A DNA stretch of 11,823 nt from DATCLA01 sp036564195 (GTDB lineage Bacteria > Bacillota > UBA4882 > UBA8346), in contig DATCLA010000153.1 of assembly GCA_036564195.1 (NCBI GenBank), positions 1 through 11,823 on the forward strand, in the 5' to 3' direction. Shown one piece after another: positions 1 through 7,749 of the stretch (position 1 is the stretch's first letter; each line of letters opens with the position of its first letter). A model generated the notes under the pieces. That model saw only the letters and a program-made list of their open reading frames with translations. It made no database searches and was not told the DNA's origin. The translations under genes and the position numbers were made by a program.

Positions 1-2
1 CG

Positions 3-113
3 GTTTTTTCTGCCAATCCGGGTTATATTGCCAATAACCACAACAATGGCTTTATAAACCAAATCATCGCTTGGTTTGGGGAAATCGGAAAGACAATGGC
101 AAGTACACCCTAA
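3..113 (+). CDS. C-terminal end of an unidentified protein (partial, cut by window edge)
   Basis: An open frame enters from the left edge in frame 3 and ends at TAA 111-113, giving 36 residues. They include an Asn-rich stretch (ANNHNNG) followed by a probably amphipathic helix (FINQIIAWFGEIGKTM). The other two forward frames stop within the first 60 bases. The gene would end 68 bases before spoVD. In Bacillota the gene just before spoVD/ftsI is usually ftsL, a small single-pass divisome protein, so ftsL or an ftsL-like gene is the positional guess. The visible tail has no feature that proves this, and I do not recognise the sequence. It could also be a chance open frame, since only 36 codons are visible. 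Confidence 0.4.
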   Translation, partial: VFSANPGYIANNHNNGFINQIIAWFGEIGKTMASTP

Positions 114-181
114 CTTCCTGACGTTTATCCCAATCCATTGAGGGATATGCGGAAAACGGATTCGGGATTGCGGAGGAAACA

Positions 182-2383
182 ATGGTAAACAGTAATGAGA
201 TCCTGACCAGAAAACGGATTGCCATTCTGTTATTTACAGTATTAGTACTGATTAGCTGTTTAATTCTGCGAGTTATCTATTTGCAGGTTTTTATGGCCGG
301 CTGGCTCCGGGAAAAAGCGGAATTACAACGTTTCCGGGCTTTATCGATCTTACCTCGGCGCGGCACGATCTATGACCGGAATAACAATGCTTTAGCAATT
401 AGTATTGATGCGGAGTGTGTTTTTGCAATCCCTAAAGAAGTAGGGATTGAAACAGTACAATTAAAAAAGAAAGGCAGCAGAGACAATCGTTTGGAAAAAG
501 CAGCCGCGCGCCGTAAAATTGCTCAGATTATTGCTAAGGTGTTAACGTTAGACCCGCAGGAAGTTGAAAGGCTGCTTGAGAAGCAAGCCTCTTTTGTTTG
601 GATTAAACGGAAAGCTACTTTTGAAGAGATTGAAAAGTTGCGACGAGTGTTAAAGACCGAAAAGATTCACGGCATTGAGATCAGTCAGAGCCCGCAACGT
701 TTCTATCCGCAGAAGTTCCTGGCAGCTCAGGTTTTGGGGATTGCCGGCATTGATAACCAGGGTCTGGAGGGCCTGGAGAAGTATTTAGATAATTATCTGC
801 AGGGGGTTGCCGGCAGCGACCGGGCGGAGTTTGATACTTTGGGTCGGCATATTCCCCAGGGCGAACGGCGCTATATTCCCCCAGTGGATGGAAAATCAAT
901 CTACCTGGCTCTGGACCAGAATATTCAATATATTACCGAACGGGAACTGGAAAAAGCGGTCTTGGATACTAACTCCAAACGCGGGATGGCAATTACCGTA
1001 AACCCCCAGACCGGTGAGATTTTATCCCTTGCCAACTATCCCAAGTTCGATCCCAATGATTTTAAGAATTATCCAGCTGCCAACCGGCGTAATGCGTTGT
1101 TTTCCGATATGTATGAACCGGGTTCAACTTTTAAAGTTTTCACCGCAGCAGCGGCACTGGAAGAAGGTTTAGTAAACCCCGATTCATCGTTCTTCTGCTC
1201 GGGAGCAATCGTAGTGGATGACCGGCGCCTTAAATGTTGGAAAGCCGGTGGGCATGGCAGTCAAAATTTTGTTGAAGCGGTTGAAAACTCCTGTAACCCG
1301 GTGTTTGCCACCTTGGGGTTGCGTTTGACTAAAGAGACTTTTTATAAATATATCAAGGGGTTTGGTTTTGGCAAAGTGACGGGAGTAGAGTTTCCCGGTG
1401 AAGCTCCCGGGTTACTAAAACCCTTGGCCAAAGTGGGTAATGTAGAATTGGCCAATATCGGGTTTGGCCAGGGGATTACAGTAACTCCGATTCAAATGGT
1501 AATGGGAGTGGCCGCAATTGCCAACGGCGGTTATTTACTAAAACCGCGATTGATTAAAGAAATCCGTAACCCCGACGGGAAACTCTATAAATCATATCAT
1601 ACTCAGGTAGTCCGCCAAGTGGTTTCCCCCAAAACTGCTGCTTTAATGCGGCAGATCATGGAATCAGTGGTGATCAACGGTTCCGGAAACCGGGCTTATC
1701 TGCCCGGATACCGAATAGCCGGAAAAACCGGTACCGCTCAAAAGGTAGTCCCCGGTAAGAAGGGCTATAGTCAATTGATTGCCTCTTTTGTGGCTTTCGC
1801 ACCGGCTGATAACCCCCGCTTGGTGGCAATGGTTATTTTAGATGAACCTGGTTCTCCCATTAAATACGGGGGTACGATCGCAGCGCCGGTGGTCGGCAAC
1901 ATCTTCCGGGATGCGCTACGTTACCTGGGAGTTAAACCGCAGTATGACGCCGAAATGTTAAAGAAGATCGAAGCGGAATCGGTGGTCATTCCGGATGTTC
2001 TCAATCTAAAGGTTGAAGAAGCTTTAAAAATATTAAGGCAAAAGCAAATTCCCTATCAAGTGATTGGTCAAGGCGAGTTAATTTATGATCAGGTCCCTAA
2101 AGCCGGTACGACAGTGAACCGGGGGGCTAAAGTCCTGCTCTACTTGGATCCGGAAGCTAAATTTGATACTCATACCACTAAAGTTTTGGTTCCGGAGTTA
2201 AAAGGATTGACTAATGCTAAAGGGGAGCAGATCTTGACCGAATTGGGTTTGAAACTACAGGTTGAAGGCGTCGGGACGATTACACGGCAAATTCCTGCTC
2301 CGGGAACCATTGTCGACTACGGCAGCACGGTTCGGGCCGAGCTGAAACCCTTAGAGCCAAGCAGCCTGCGACCGGAGGATTAA
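182..2383 (+). CDS. spoVD: Class B penicillin-binding protein, SpoVD/FtsI type, with two PASTA domains
   Basis: This is a membrane-anchored transpeptidase that cross-links peptidoglycan made by a partner SEDS glycosyltransferase, at the septum and/or in the spore cortex. In 733 residues one sees a short cytoplasmic tail, one membrane helix (about 12-34), a PBP dimerisation domain opening with RGTIYDR (60-66), and the transpeptidase domain with S315-TFK, S370-C-N and K515-TGT. Two C-terminal PASTA repeats follow (about 600-657 and 667-722). C352 and C371 are 19 residues apart, the spacing of the redox-active pair I recall in Bacillus subtilis SpoVD (C332/C351). A third cysteine, C339, is also present. 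Length and two PASTA repeats resemble the division protein PBP2B (about 716 aa) more than SpoVD (about 646 aa, one PASTA). One protein may therefore serve both division and sporulation; that is inference. The ATG at 182 has GGAGG at 172-176. Confidence 0.93.
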   Translation: MVNSNEILTRKRIAILLFTVLVLISCLILRVIYLQVFMAGWLREKAELQRFRALSILPRRGTIYDRNNNALAISIDAECVFAIPKEVGIETVQLKKKGSRDNRLEKAAARRKIAQIIAKVLTLDPQEVERLLEKQASFVWIKRKATFEEIEKLRRVLKTEKIHGIEISQSPQRFYPQKFLAAQVLGIAGIDNQGLEGLEKYLDNYLQGVAGSDRAEFDTLGRHIPQGERRYIPPVDGKSIYLALDQNIQYITERELEKAVLDTNSKRGMAITVNPQTGEILSLANYPKFDPNDFKNYPAANRRNALFSDMYEPGSTFKVFTAAAALEEGLVNPDSSFFCSGAIVVDDRRLKCWKAGGHGSQNFVEAVENSCNPVFATLGLRLTKETFYKYIKGFGFGKVTGVEFPGEAPGLLKPLAKVGNVELANIGFGQGITVTPIQMVMGVAAIANGGYLLKPRLIKEIRNPDGKLYKSYHTQVVRQVVSPKTAALMRQIMESVVINGSGNRAYLPGYRIAGKTGTAQKVVPGKKGYSQLIASFVAFAPADNPRLVAMVILDEPGSPIKYGGTIAAPVVGNIFRDALRYLGVKPQYDAEMLKKIEAESVVIPDVLNLKVEEALKILRQKQIPYQVIGQGELIYDQVPKAGTTVNRGAKVLLYLDPEAKFDTHTTKVLVPELKGLTNAKGEQILTELGLKLQVEGVGTITRQIPAPGTIVDYGSTVRAELKPLEPSSLRPED

Positions 2384-2686
2384 TTATTTAAGAAATGGTA
2401 AAAATAAATAAATCTTTTTACAGGCTTTATGCAGGAGTAACCAGAAAATTCTCGAAATATTGGAGTGCTTGAATTTGAAATTATTAGCAATTGAGGGAAT
2501 TGCATAATTACCTCAATAAACCCTTTAGCCAGAATATATAGTGACTAGCCCAGAAATATCTATCAATATATTGTGAGCCAAAGCTTAGATTATGAATTAG
2601 GCAATTCTTTAAATTAATAATTGTAGTGATGGTTAAGTTTTACTTCTTTGTTGAAAGTGTCGATTTGTCTTTAAGAAGGTGAAACA
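2384..2686. other. AT-rich gene-free stretch between spoVD and murE
   Basis: This stretch of 303 bases has no credible gene. GC is about 30 percent by hand count, against roughly 50 percent in the flanking genes. The longest ATG frame (2395-2472, 25 codons) has its nearest GGAGG 16 bases upstream, too far to be convincing. It contains the two overlapping inverted repeats described separately. A -10-like TATAGT lies at 2537-2542, but no acceptable -35 precedes it. In most Bacillota, spoVD and murE are closely spaced, so this gap probably carries regulation of the murE operon or the decayed remains of something inserted. The sequence does not decide between these. Confidence 0.7.
2487..2517. 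repeat. Two overlapping, mutually exclusive hairpins
   Basis: GCAATT at 2487-2492 and AATTGC at 2498-2503 form a 6-bp perfect inverted repeat around GAGGG. The second arm and most of the first also belong to a longer inverted repeat: ATTGAGG (2490-2496) pairs with CCTCAAT (2511-2517), then a G/A mismatch, then AATT (2498-2501) pairs with AATT (2506-2509) around loop GCAT. In RNA only one of the two structures can form at a time. No T-run follows on either strand, so neither is a standard intrinsic terminator. It could be an operator, an attenuator-like leader or chance in AT-rich DNA. Confidence 0.45.
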
Positions 2687-4159
2687 ATGAACCTTGCCGT
2701 TCTGGTCCAGAATTTAAAAATCCTTAAAACCAGCGGCCCTTTGGATGTTGAAATTAGTGGGTTATGTCAGGATTCTCGTTTAGTTACTCCGGGGGTGCTT
2801 TTTTGTTGCGTCAAAGGGGTTAAACTTGATGGCCACATATTTTTAGCTCAAGCGGCAGCGGCCGGGGCAGTGGCGGCATTAGTCGAGGATTGGCCGGTGA
2901 ACAATCCGGGCTTGGTTTTAATTCAGGTTGAAAATGTGAATGCGGCCCTCCGGAAAGTCGCCGGCAGGTTTTATAATTATCCCGAACGGAAACTGCAACT
3001 TATCGGGATCGTGGGGACTAATGGGAAGACTACCTCCACCTATCTGATGAAAAGTATCTTAGAAGCTGCCGGTCACCGGGTCGGACTGATCGGGACCATT
3101 GCCAACCTTATCGATAATCAGGAACTGCCGACGCACAATACAACCCCTGGCTATCTCGAATTAATGCAGCTGTTTGCCAAGATGGTCGCAGCAGGAGTTG
3201 AATATGTGGTCATGGAAGTTTCCTCACATTCGATTGACCAAGGTCGGGTAGCGGGTTTGTCTTTCCGTTGCGGCATCTTTACCAATATTACTCAGGACCA
3301 TCTTGATTACCATAAAACTTTCGCTGAATATCTGCGGGTTAAATCCAGATTCTTTATTGATCTGTCCAGCACCGCTTGGGCAGTATTTAACCTTGATGAT
3401 CCTCATGCCGAAACAATTATGGCCAAAACAGCTGCTGAAGTTGTAACCTACGGCGTTAATCGGGCAGCTGATGTCAAAGCGGAAAAGATCCGGACCGGTT
3501 TGGAAGGGGTGGCCTACTCAGTAACTACGCCCCGGGGCAGTTTAGATCTTCAACTGCATCTGGCCGGGTATTTTAATGTTTATAACAGTTTAGGCGTGAT
3601 TGCCGCTGCCCAGGTACTGGGGATCGAAATGTCAGCCATTAAGCAAGGACTGGAAAGGACGACCGGAGTTCCCGGCCGGTTTCAAAAAGTAGTAGTTCCG
3701 GGAATGGACTTTACGGTGATTGTCGATTATGCCCATACTCCTGATGGTCTGGAAAATATTTTAAGAACCGGCCGGGAGTTGCATCCCCGGCGGTTATTAC
3801 TGATCTTTGGCTGCGGCGGCGACCGCGACCGGACTAAACGGCCGGTTATGGGCGCGCTGGCTGCTAAGATGGCCGATTATACGGTGATTACTTCGGATAA
3901 CCCCCGTTCGGAGGAACCATTAGCAATCATTCGTGAGATTGAAACCGGGTTTAAAGCAGCAAATTCGCAAGCCCGTTACGAAGTGGAGATCGATCGGGCG
4001 CAGGCAATCCGCAAGGGCATTATTGCAGCACAACAGGGCGATTTGGTGCTGATTGCCGGTAAAGGACACGAAACTTACCAGCAATTTGCCGACCGGACGA
4101 TTCATTTTGACGACCGTGAGGTGGCTGCGGCAGTCTTGAAGGAGCGTTTTAATGGTTGA
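2687..4159 (+). CDS. murE: UDP-MurNAc-L-Ala-D-Glu:meso-diaminopimelate ligase MurE
   Basis: This cytoplasmic ATP-dependent Mur ligase adds the third residue of the muropeptide stem. At 490 residues it has normal family length. Seen in order: the N-terminal UDP-binding domain (LDGH at 47-50), the P-loop GTNGKTT (110-116), THNTTP (149-154), EVSSHSID (177-184), TQDHLDYH (202-209), the lysine expected to be carbamylated (K219 in RVKSRF), the C-terminal domain with DNPR (404-407) and GKGHE (458-462). DNPR is the family signature for meso-diaminopimelate rather than L-lysine, so the wall is predicted to be meso-DAP type. The ATG at 2687 is preceded by AGAAGGTG (2674-2681). The 3' end overlaps murF by 8 bases, implying coupled translation. 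MurD, which makes its substrate, is not encoded in this window. Confidence 0.97.
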   Translation: MNLAVLVQNLKILKTSGPLDVEISGLCQDSRLVTPGVLFCCVKGVKLDGHIFLAQAAAAGAVAALVEDWPVNNPGLVLIQVENVNAALRKVAGRFYNYPERKLQLIGIVGTNGKTTSTYLMKSILEAAGHRVGLIGTIANLIDNQELPTHNTTPGYLELMQLFAKMVAAGVEYVVMEVSSHSIDQGRVAGLSFRCGIFTNITQDHLDYHKTFAEYLRVKSRFFIDLSSTAWAVFNLDDPHAETIMAKTAAEVVTYGVNRAADVKAEKIRTGLEGVAYSVTTPRGSLDLQLHLAGYFNVYNSLGVIAAAQVLGIEMSAIKQGLERTTGVPGRFQKVVVPGMDFTVIVDYAHTPDGLENILRTGRELHPRRLLLIFGCGGDRDRTKRPVMGALAAKMADYTVITSDNPRSEEPLAIIREIETGFKAANSQARYEVEIDRAQAIRKGIIAAQQGDLVLIAGKGHETYQQFADRTIHFDDREVAAAVLKERFNG

Positions 4160-5534
4160 GTTTACGATTGGTGAAATAGTCTCTGCCGTCGGTGGTACTC
4201 TGGTTCAAGGTGATCCGGGGCTGACGGTGCGGGGCGTTAGTACCGACTCCCGGCAGCTTCGACCGGGAGAGTTATTCATTGCGCTACAGGGTGAACGCTT
4301 TGACGGGCACCGGTTTGTTAAGGCGGCTGCCGATTCAGGGGCGGCAGCGGTTATAGTGATGCAACCGGTTGCGGCACCGGATGGTCTGGCGGTGATCCGG
4401 GTAACCGACACTTTGGCGGCACTGGGGGCGTTGGCAAGAGCGCACCGCAGTCGTTTTGAAATTCCGCTGATCGCGATTACTGGCAGTAACGGCAAAACTA
4501 CCACTAAGGATTTAATCGCCGCAATCCTGGAACAGACTTTACAGGTTGTGAAGACGGAACAAAACTATAACAATGAGATTGGTCTGCCGTTAACTCTGTT
4601 TAAACTGTCGGAAGCAACCGAAGCGGCTGTAGTCGAAATGGGAATGAGGGGTTTGGGGCAAATCCGGCAGTTGGCGCAGATTGCCAGGCCCACTGTAGGC
4701 ATAGTAACTAATGTTGGTCTGACCCATCTGGAATTATTGGGTAACCAGGAGAATATTGCCAAGGCCAAAGGAGAATTGGTGGCAGCTTTACCCCGGGACG
4801 GCCTGGCAATTTTAAACGGCGATGATCCGTTGGTCCGGGCAATGCAGTCGTTGACCAGCGCCAGAAAGCTCCTATATGGCATTGACGCTCCCGGATTAGA
4901 CTATCGGGCTACCGGGATTACGGCTACCGTCTCCGGTTCCCGGTTTACTGCGGAAACTCCGCAGGGAATAATAATGATCGAACTGCCTTTACCGGGCAGA
5001 CATAACATTTTAAATGCTTTGGCGGCGGTAGCGGTCGCCCAGGCATTAGGGTTAAGCAACCAATTAATTTGTAAAGGCTTGAGCGCTCCGCTTTTGACCG
5101 GTAAACGCCTCCATATTTTGGAGCAACAAGGTTGGTGGCTGATTGACGACACTTATAACGCCAGTCCGACTTCGGTCCGGGCTGCCCTCGAGGTACTGGC
5201 GGGGGCGGTAACCGGGAAACGGCGAATCGCTGTCCTCGCCGATATGTTGGAGTTGGGCCCCGCGGCGTCCCGGATCCATCGGGAACTGGGAACCTATGCG
5301 GCAAGGTTGAAGATTGACTGGTTGCTGGCCTACGGGGATTTAGCCCGAGAGTATGTCGTGGGATTCAATTCTGCTGCTCCGCAAAATCGCGGGGTTCATT
5401 TTGATAATAAGAAAGATTTAATTGGTAATTTGAAAGCATTAATTCAGCCGGGAGACTGGATCCTGGTTAAAGGTTCGCGCGGCATGCAAATGGAGGAGGT
5501 TGTGGCCGCATTGTCTCAAGAGGAGGTTGAATAG
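4152..5534 (+). CDS. murF: UDP-MurNAc-tripeptide:D-alanyl-D-alanine ligase MurF
   Basis: This cytoplasmic ligase adds the D-Ala-D-Ala dipeptide to complete the UDP-MurNAc-pentapeptide. The 460 residues match the usual length. Seen: the N-terminal substrate-binding domain with STDSR (30-34) and DGHRF (51-55), the P-loop GSNGKTTTK (111-119), NYNNEIG (138-144), the conserved VTNVG.THLE region (185-194), DDTYNASP (332-339), ADMLELG (363-369) and KGSRGM (440-445). The last two motifs belong to the C-terminal ligase domain shared by MurF proteins. The ATG at 4152 lies inside the last codons of murE with AAGGAG at 4139-4144, 7 bases upstream. B. subtilis keeps murF outside its dcw cluster. Having it between murE and mraY is the arrangement common in Clostridia and Gram-negative bacteria. 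Confidence 0.97.
   Translation: MVEFTIGEIVSAVGGTLVQGDPGLTVRGVSTDSRQLRPGELFIALQGERFDGHRFVKAAADSGAAAVIVMQPVAAPDGLAVIRVTDTLAALGALARAHRSRFEIPLIAITGSNGKTTTKDLIAAILEQTLQVVKTEQNYNNEIGLPLTLFKLSEATEAAVVEMGMRGLGQIRQLAQIARPTVGIVTNVGLTHLELLGNQENIAKAKGELVAALPRDGLAILNGDDPLVRAMQSLTSARKLLYGIDAPGLDYRATGITATVSGSRFTAETPQGIIMIELPLPGRHNILNALAAVAVAQALGLSNQLICKGLSAPLLTGKRLHILEQQGWWLIDDTYNASPTSVRAALEVLAGAVTGKRRIAVLADMLELGPAASRIHRELGTYAARLKIDWLLAYGDLAREYVVGFNSAAPQNRGVHFDNKKDLIGNLKALIQPGDWILVKGSRGMQMEEVVAALSQEEVE
5521..5526 (+). promoter_or_regulatory. Ribosome binding site that fixes the TTG start of mraY
   Basis: AGGAGG lies within the last codons of murF and ends 9 bases before TTG at 5536. An in-frame ATG exists further upstream at 5500, but it would add 12 residues unlike the MraY N-terminus, would overlap murF by 35 bases and has no comparable site before it. 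Confidence 0.8.
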
Positions 5535-5535
5535 T

Positions 5536-6516
5536 TTGCCGCTGACTCAATTATTATGTACTGCGTTGACATCCTTAATTGTTGCTTTAATCCTCGGACC
5601 GCCGGTAATCAAATTATTGCATCGTCTCAAATTTGGCCAGAGTATCCGGGAAGACGGCCCGCAGTCTCATCTGAAAAAAGCCGGTACCCCTACCATGGGG
5701 GGAGTATTAATTATTATTTCGCTTCTGGCCGGTCTGATGGTAACCCGACAGTTTACCCCGGCAGTTCTCTGGGTGCTGTTTTTAACTTTGGGAGCCGGAT
5801 TGGTGGGATTTGTTGATGATCTGATTATTATTGTTACCAAAAAATCATTGGGATTAAAGGCCCGGCAAAAACTGTTGGCCCAGATTGCAGTGGCCGGAAT
5901 TGTAGTATTTTTTATGTTGAAAAGCGGTTTTCCAACCGCACAATTGGTACCGTTTACCGGCCGACAACTGGTTTTTCCCCCCACCGTCTTTGGCAATCTG
6001 CTTTTTTTTGCGTTTGCGGTCTTTGTGATTATCAGTGAATCCAATGCGGTCAATCTTACCGACGGTTTGGATGGTTTAGCTGGAGGTACTACAGCGATTG
6101 CCGCTTTGGGATTCGGCATTTTAGCGTTTTTGCAGAACCATATCGACTTGGCTGTTTTGGCCATGTCATTGGCAGGTGCTTGTGCCGGTTTTGTCTGGTT
6201 TAATGGCCCGCCGGCGCAGGTGTTCATGGGAGATACCGGTTCCTTAGCTTTAGGAGCAGCCCTGGCCGGGATCGCTCTTTTTACTCAAACTACTTTATTT
6301 TTGTTGATTATCGGCGGAGTCTTTTTAGCGGAGACCTTATCCGTTGTGATCCAGGTTTTTTCATATAAAACATATGGTAAGAGAGTATTTCGGATGAGCC
6401 CTTTACATCATCATTTTGAACTCGGCGGAATGCTGGAACCGCAGATCATGTTGCGCTTTTGGATGGTAGGGATAGTTTTAAGCGTATTGGGTGTTCTCAG
6501 TTACTTTATCAAATGA
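5536..6516 (+). CDS. mraY: Phospho-N-acetylmuramoyl-pentapeptide transferase MraY
   Basis: This polytopic membrane enzyme transfers phospho-MurNAc-pentapeptide from UDP to undecaprenyl phosphate, making lipid I. With the TTG start the protein has 326 residues, close to the B. subtilis enzyme (324). Around ten hydrophobic segments are visible. Signature motifs: GTPTMGG (50-56), the Mg-binding FVDD (92-95), NLTDGLDG (173-180), FMGDTGS (230-236) and the HHHFE loop (291-295). These carry the catalytic aspartates and histidines of the family. TTG lies one base after the murF stop, with AGGAGG at 5521-5526 inside murF, so translation is probably coupled to murF. The next gene here is the SEDS gene; murD, its normal neighbour, is absent. 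Confidence 0.96.
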   Translation: MPLTQLLCTALTSLIVALILGPPVIKLLHRLKFGQSIREDGPQSHLKKAGTPTMGGVLIIISLLAGLMVTRQFTPAVLWVLFLTLGAGLVGFVDDLIIIVTKKSLGLKARQKLLAQIAVAGIVVFFMLKSGFPTAQLVPFTGRQLVFPPTVFGNLLFFAFAVFVIISESNAVNLTDGLDGLAGGTTAIAALGFGILAFLQNHIDLAVLAMSLAGACAGFVWFNGPPAQVFMGDTGSLALGAALAGIALFTQTTLFLLIIGGVFLAETLSVVIQVFSYKTYGKRVFRMSPLHHHFELGGMLEPQIMLRFWMVGIVLSVLGVLSYFIK

Positions 6517-6518
6517 TT

Positions 6519-6525
6519 GGGAGGG
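6519..6525 (+). promoter_or_regulatory. Ribosome binding site that fixes the ATG of ftsW/spoVE
   Basis: GGGAGGG is followed 7 bases later by ATG at 6533. An in-frame GTG at 6491 would lie inside mraY and upstream of this site, adding 14 hydrophilic residues atypical for the family, so the ATG is preferred. Confidence 0.75.
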
Positions 6526-6532
6526 TAATTTG

Positions 6533-7627
6533 ATGAAGCATAATCCCCCGGATTTATTTTTATTAGCAGTAACTTTAGCACTCCTTACCATCGGATTAAT
6601 TATTGTGTCCAGTGCCAGTGCACCGGAGGCACTCCGACTTACCGCCGGTGCCAATGTGTTCCTTTTCGGTCTGCGCCAATTGATCTTTGCCTTCATCGGT
6701 ATTGCTTTAATGTTCTTGATGATGAAATTTCCCTACACGAACCTGAAAAAATTGAGTTTGTGGTTGGGAATAAGTTCTTTGTTTTTTTTGATTTTAGTGC
6801 TGTTTGTGGCTAAAGATGTCAAAGGGGCTTCCCGTTGGCTGAACCTAGGTTTTATGAAATTTCAGCCTTCCGAATATGCCAAATTAAGTGCGATTCTGAT
6901 CTTAGCCCATTATTTTGCGGCCATTAAAAGAGAGATTAACAATTTTATGTTAGGAGTTGGTTTGCCGCTGTTATTTGTGGCTACGATCTGTTTCCTGATT
7001 CTATTGGAACCGGATTTAGGAACAATAATAGTGATCTTTACCACCTTCTTAGTGATGCTGTATGTTTCCGGTGCCCGTCTGTCCCACCTGATGTTGTTGT
7101 GCCTGGGAGGGCTGGCCGTGGTAACCATGTTGGTAATGCTTGAGCCTTATCGTGCGAAACGCCTGGTTGCTTTTATTGACCCATGGAAAGACCCGCGGGG
7201 TGATGGCTGGCAAATCATTCAGTCCTTGTATGCCTTAGGGTCGGGCGGGCCATTTGGAATGGGTCTTGGTATGGGTAGGCAAAAGTTTAATTATCTTCCC
7301 GAATCTCATACCGATTATATTTTTTCAATCTTAGGGGAAGAACTGGGTTTAATAGGGACAGTCACCGTTTTGATTCTCTTTTTCTTCATTGCTTGGCGTG
7401 GCTTTAAAATCGCTATTTCCGCCCGGGACCGTTACGGACGAACTTTGGCTGCAGGGATTACTGCTTCTTTGGTCTTTCAGGCCATTTTGAATATTGCGGT
7501 CGTGACTTCTTCAATTCCGGTTACCGGGATTACCTTACCTTTTTTGAGTTACGGTGGTTCATCGCTGTTAGTCTGTTTGACCGGAGTCGGTATTTTACTG
7601 AATATTTCTAAAACCACCTCATCATAA
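6533..7627 (+). CDS. ftsW: SEDS-family peptidoglycan glycosyltransferase FtsW/SpoVE
   Basis: SEDS proteins polymerise lipid II into glycan strands in the membrane, each with a class B PBP. The 364 residues are almost the length of B. subtilis SpoVE (366) and have no long N- or C-terminal tail. About ten hydrophobic segments are visible. Conserved motifs: SSAS (26-29), SRWLNLG (100-106), FQPSE (110-114), LLEPDLGT (157-164), PESHTDYIFSILGEELG (256-272), with the family's essential aspartate expected at D261, and LPFLSYGGSS (335-344). The partner is presumably the SpoVD/FtsI protein at the start of the cluster. SpoVE and FtsW cannot be separated from one sequence; the SpoVD-like cysteines favour a sporulation role, perhaps with a division role too. 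The gap from mraY is 16 bases, without any murD sequence. Confidence 0.94.
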   Translation: MKHNPPDLFLLAVTLALLTIGLIIVSSASAPEALRLTAGANVFLFGLRQLIFAFIGIALMFLMMKFPYTNLKKLSLWLGISSLFFLILVLFVAKDVKGASRWLNLGFMKFQPSEYAKLSAILILAHYFAAIKREINNFMLGVGLPLLFVATICFLILLEPDLGTIIVIFTTFLVMLYVSGARLSHLMLLCLGGLAVVTMLVMLEPYRAKRLVAFIDPWKDPRGDGWQIIQSLYALGSGGPFGMGLGMGRQKFNYLPESHTDYIFSILGEELGLIGTVTVLILFFFIAWRGFKIAISARDRYGRTLAAGITASLVFQAILNIAVVTSSIPVTGITLPFLSYGGSSLLVCLTGVGILLNISKTTSS

Positions 7628-7736
7628 GCGATGCACTCTGCTTTAGGCTTCAGGTTATTGGGACAAGTTAATCCGGTTTAGATTCACATTTGCCTTTAGC
7701 CTGGAATATCATAACTATTGTTCCGATTTATCCTAT

Positions 7737-7742
7737 AGGGGG
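7737..7742 (+). promoter_or_regulatory. Ribosome binding site that fixes the murA start
   Basis: AGGGGG lies 7 bases before ATG at 7750. The frame stays open back to a TTG at 7690, but the 20 extra residues read like untranslated sequence, have no homology to the MurA start as I know it, and this site lies downstream of that TTG. Confidence 0.75.
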
Positions 7743-7749
7743 CTTTCCA

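Noticed and set aside
126..147. Inverted repeat TATCCC...GGGATA before spoVD
   Set aside because: Six base pairs around a 10-base loop with no T-run; this is easily explained by chance.
2395..2472. A 25-codon ATG frame in the spoVD-murE gap
   Set aside because: It has no well-placed ribosome binding site (GGAGG is 16 bases away), lies in AT-rich DNA and has no recognisable features.
2537..2542. TATAGT as a -10 box for a murE promoter
   Set aside because: No acceptable -35 sequence lies 16-18 bases upstream and there is no TG extension, so it is not reported as a promoter.
4205..5304. Several minus-strand open frames of 70-120 codons opposite murF, and a 186-codon one opposite mraY
   Set aside because: They lie wholly opposite clearly identified genes, have shadow-like composition and show no recognisable domain.
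7633..7680. Possible murG remnant or small gene between ftsW and murA, from the ATG near 7632
   Set aside because: It encodes only 16 residues, lacks a ribosome binding site and shows no glycine-rich MurG start.
7658..7718. Promoter for murA (TTGGGA or TTGCCT as -35)
   Set aside because: The best pairings give a 15-base spacer or only three matches in the -10 box, so the evidence is too weak. murA may be read from the upstream genes.
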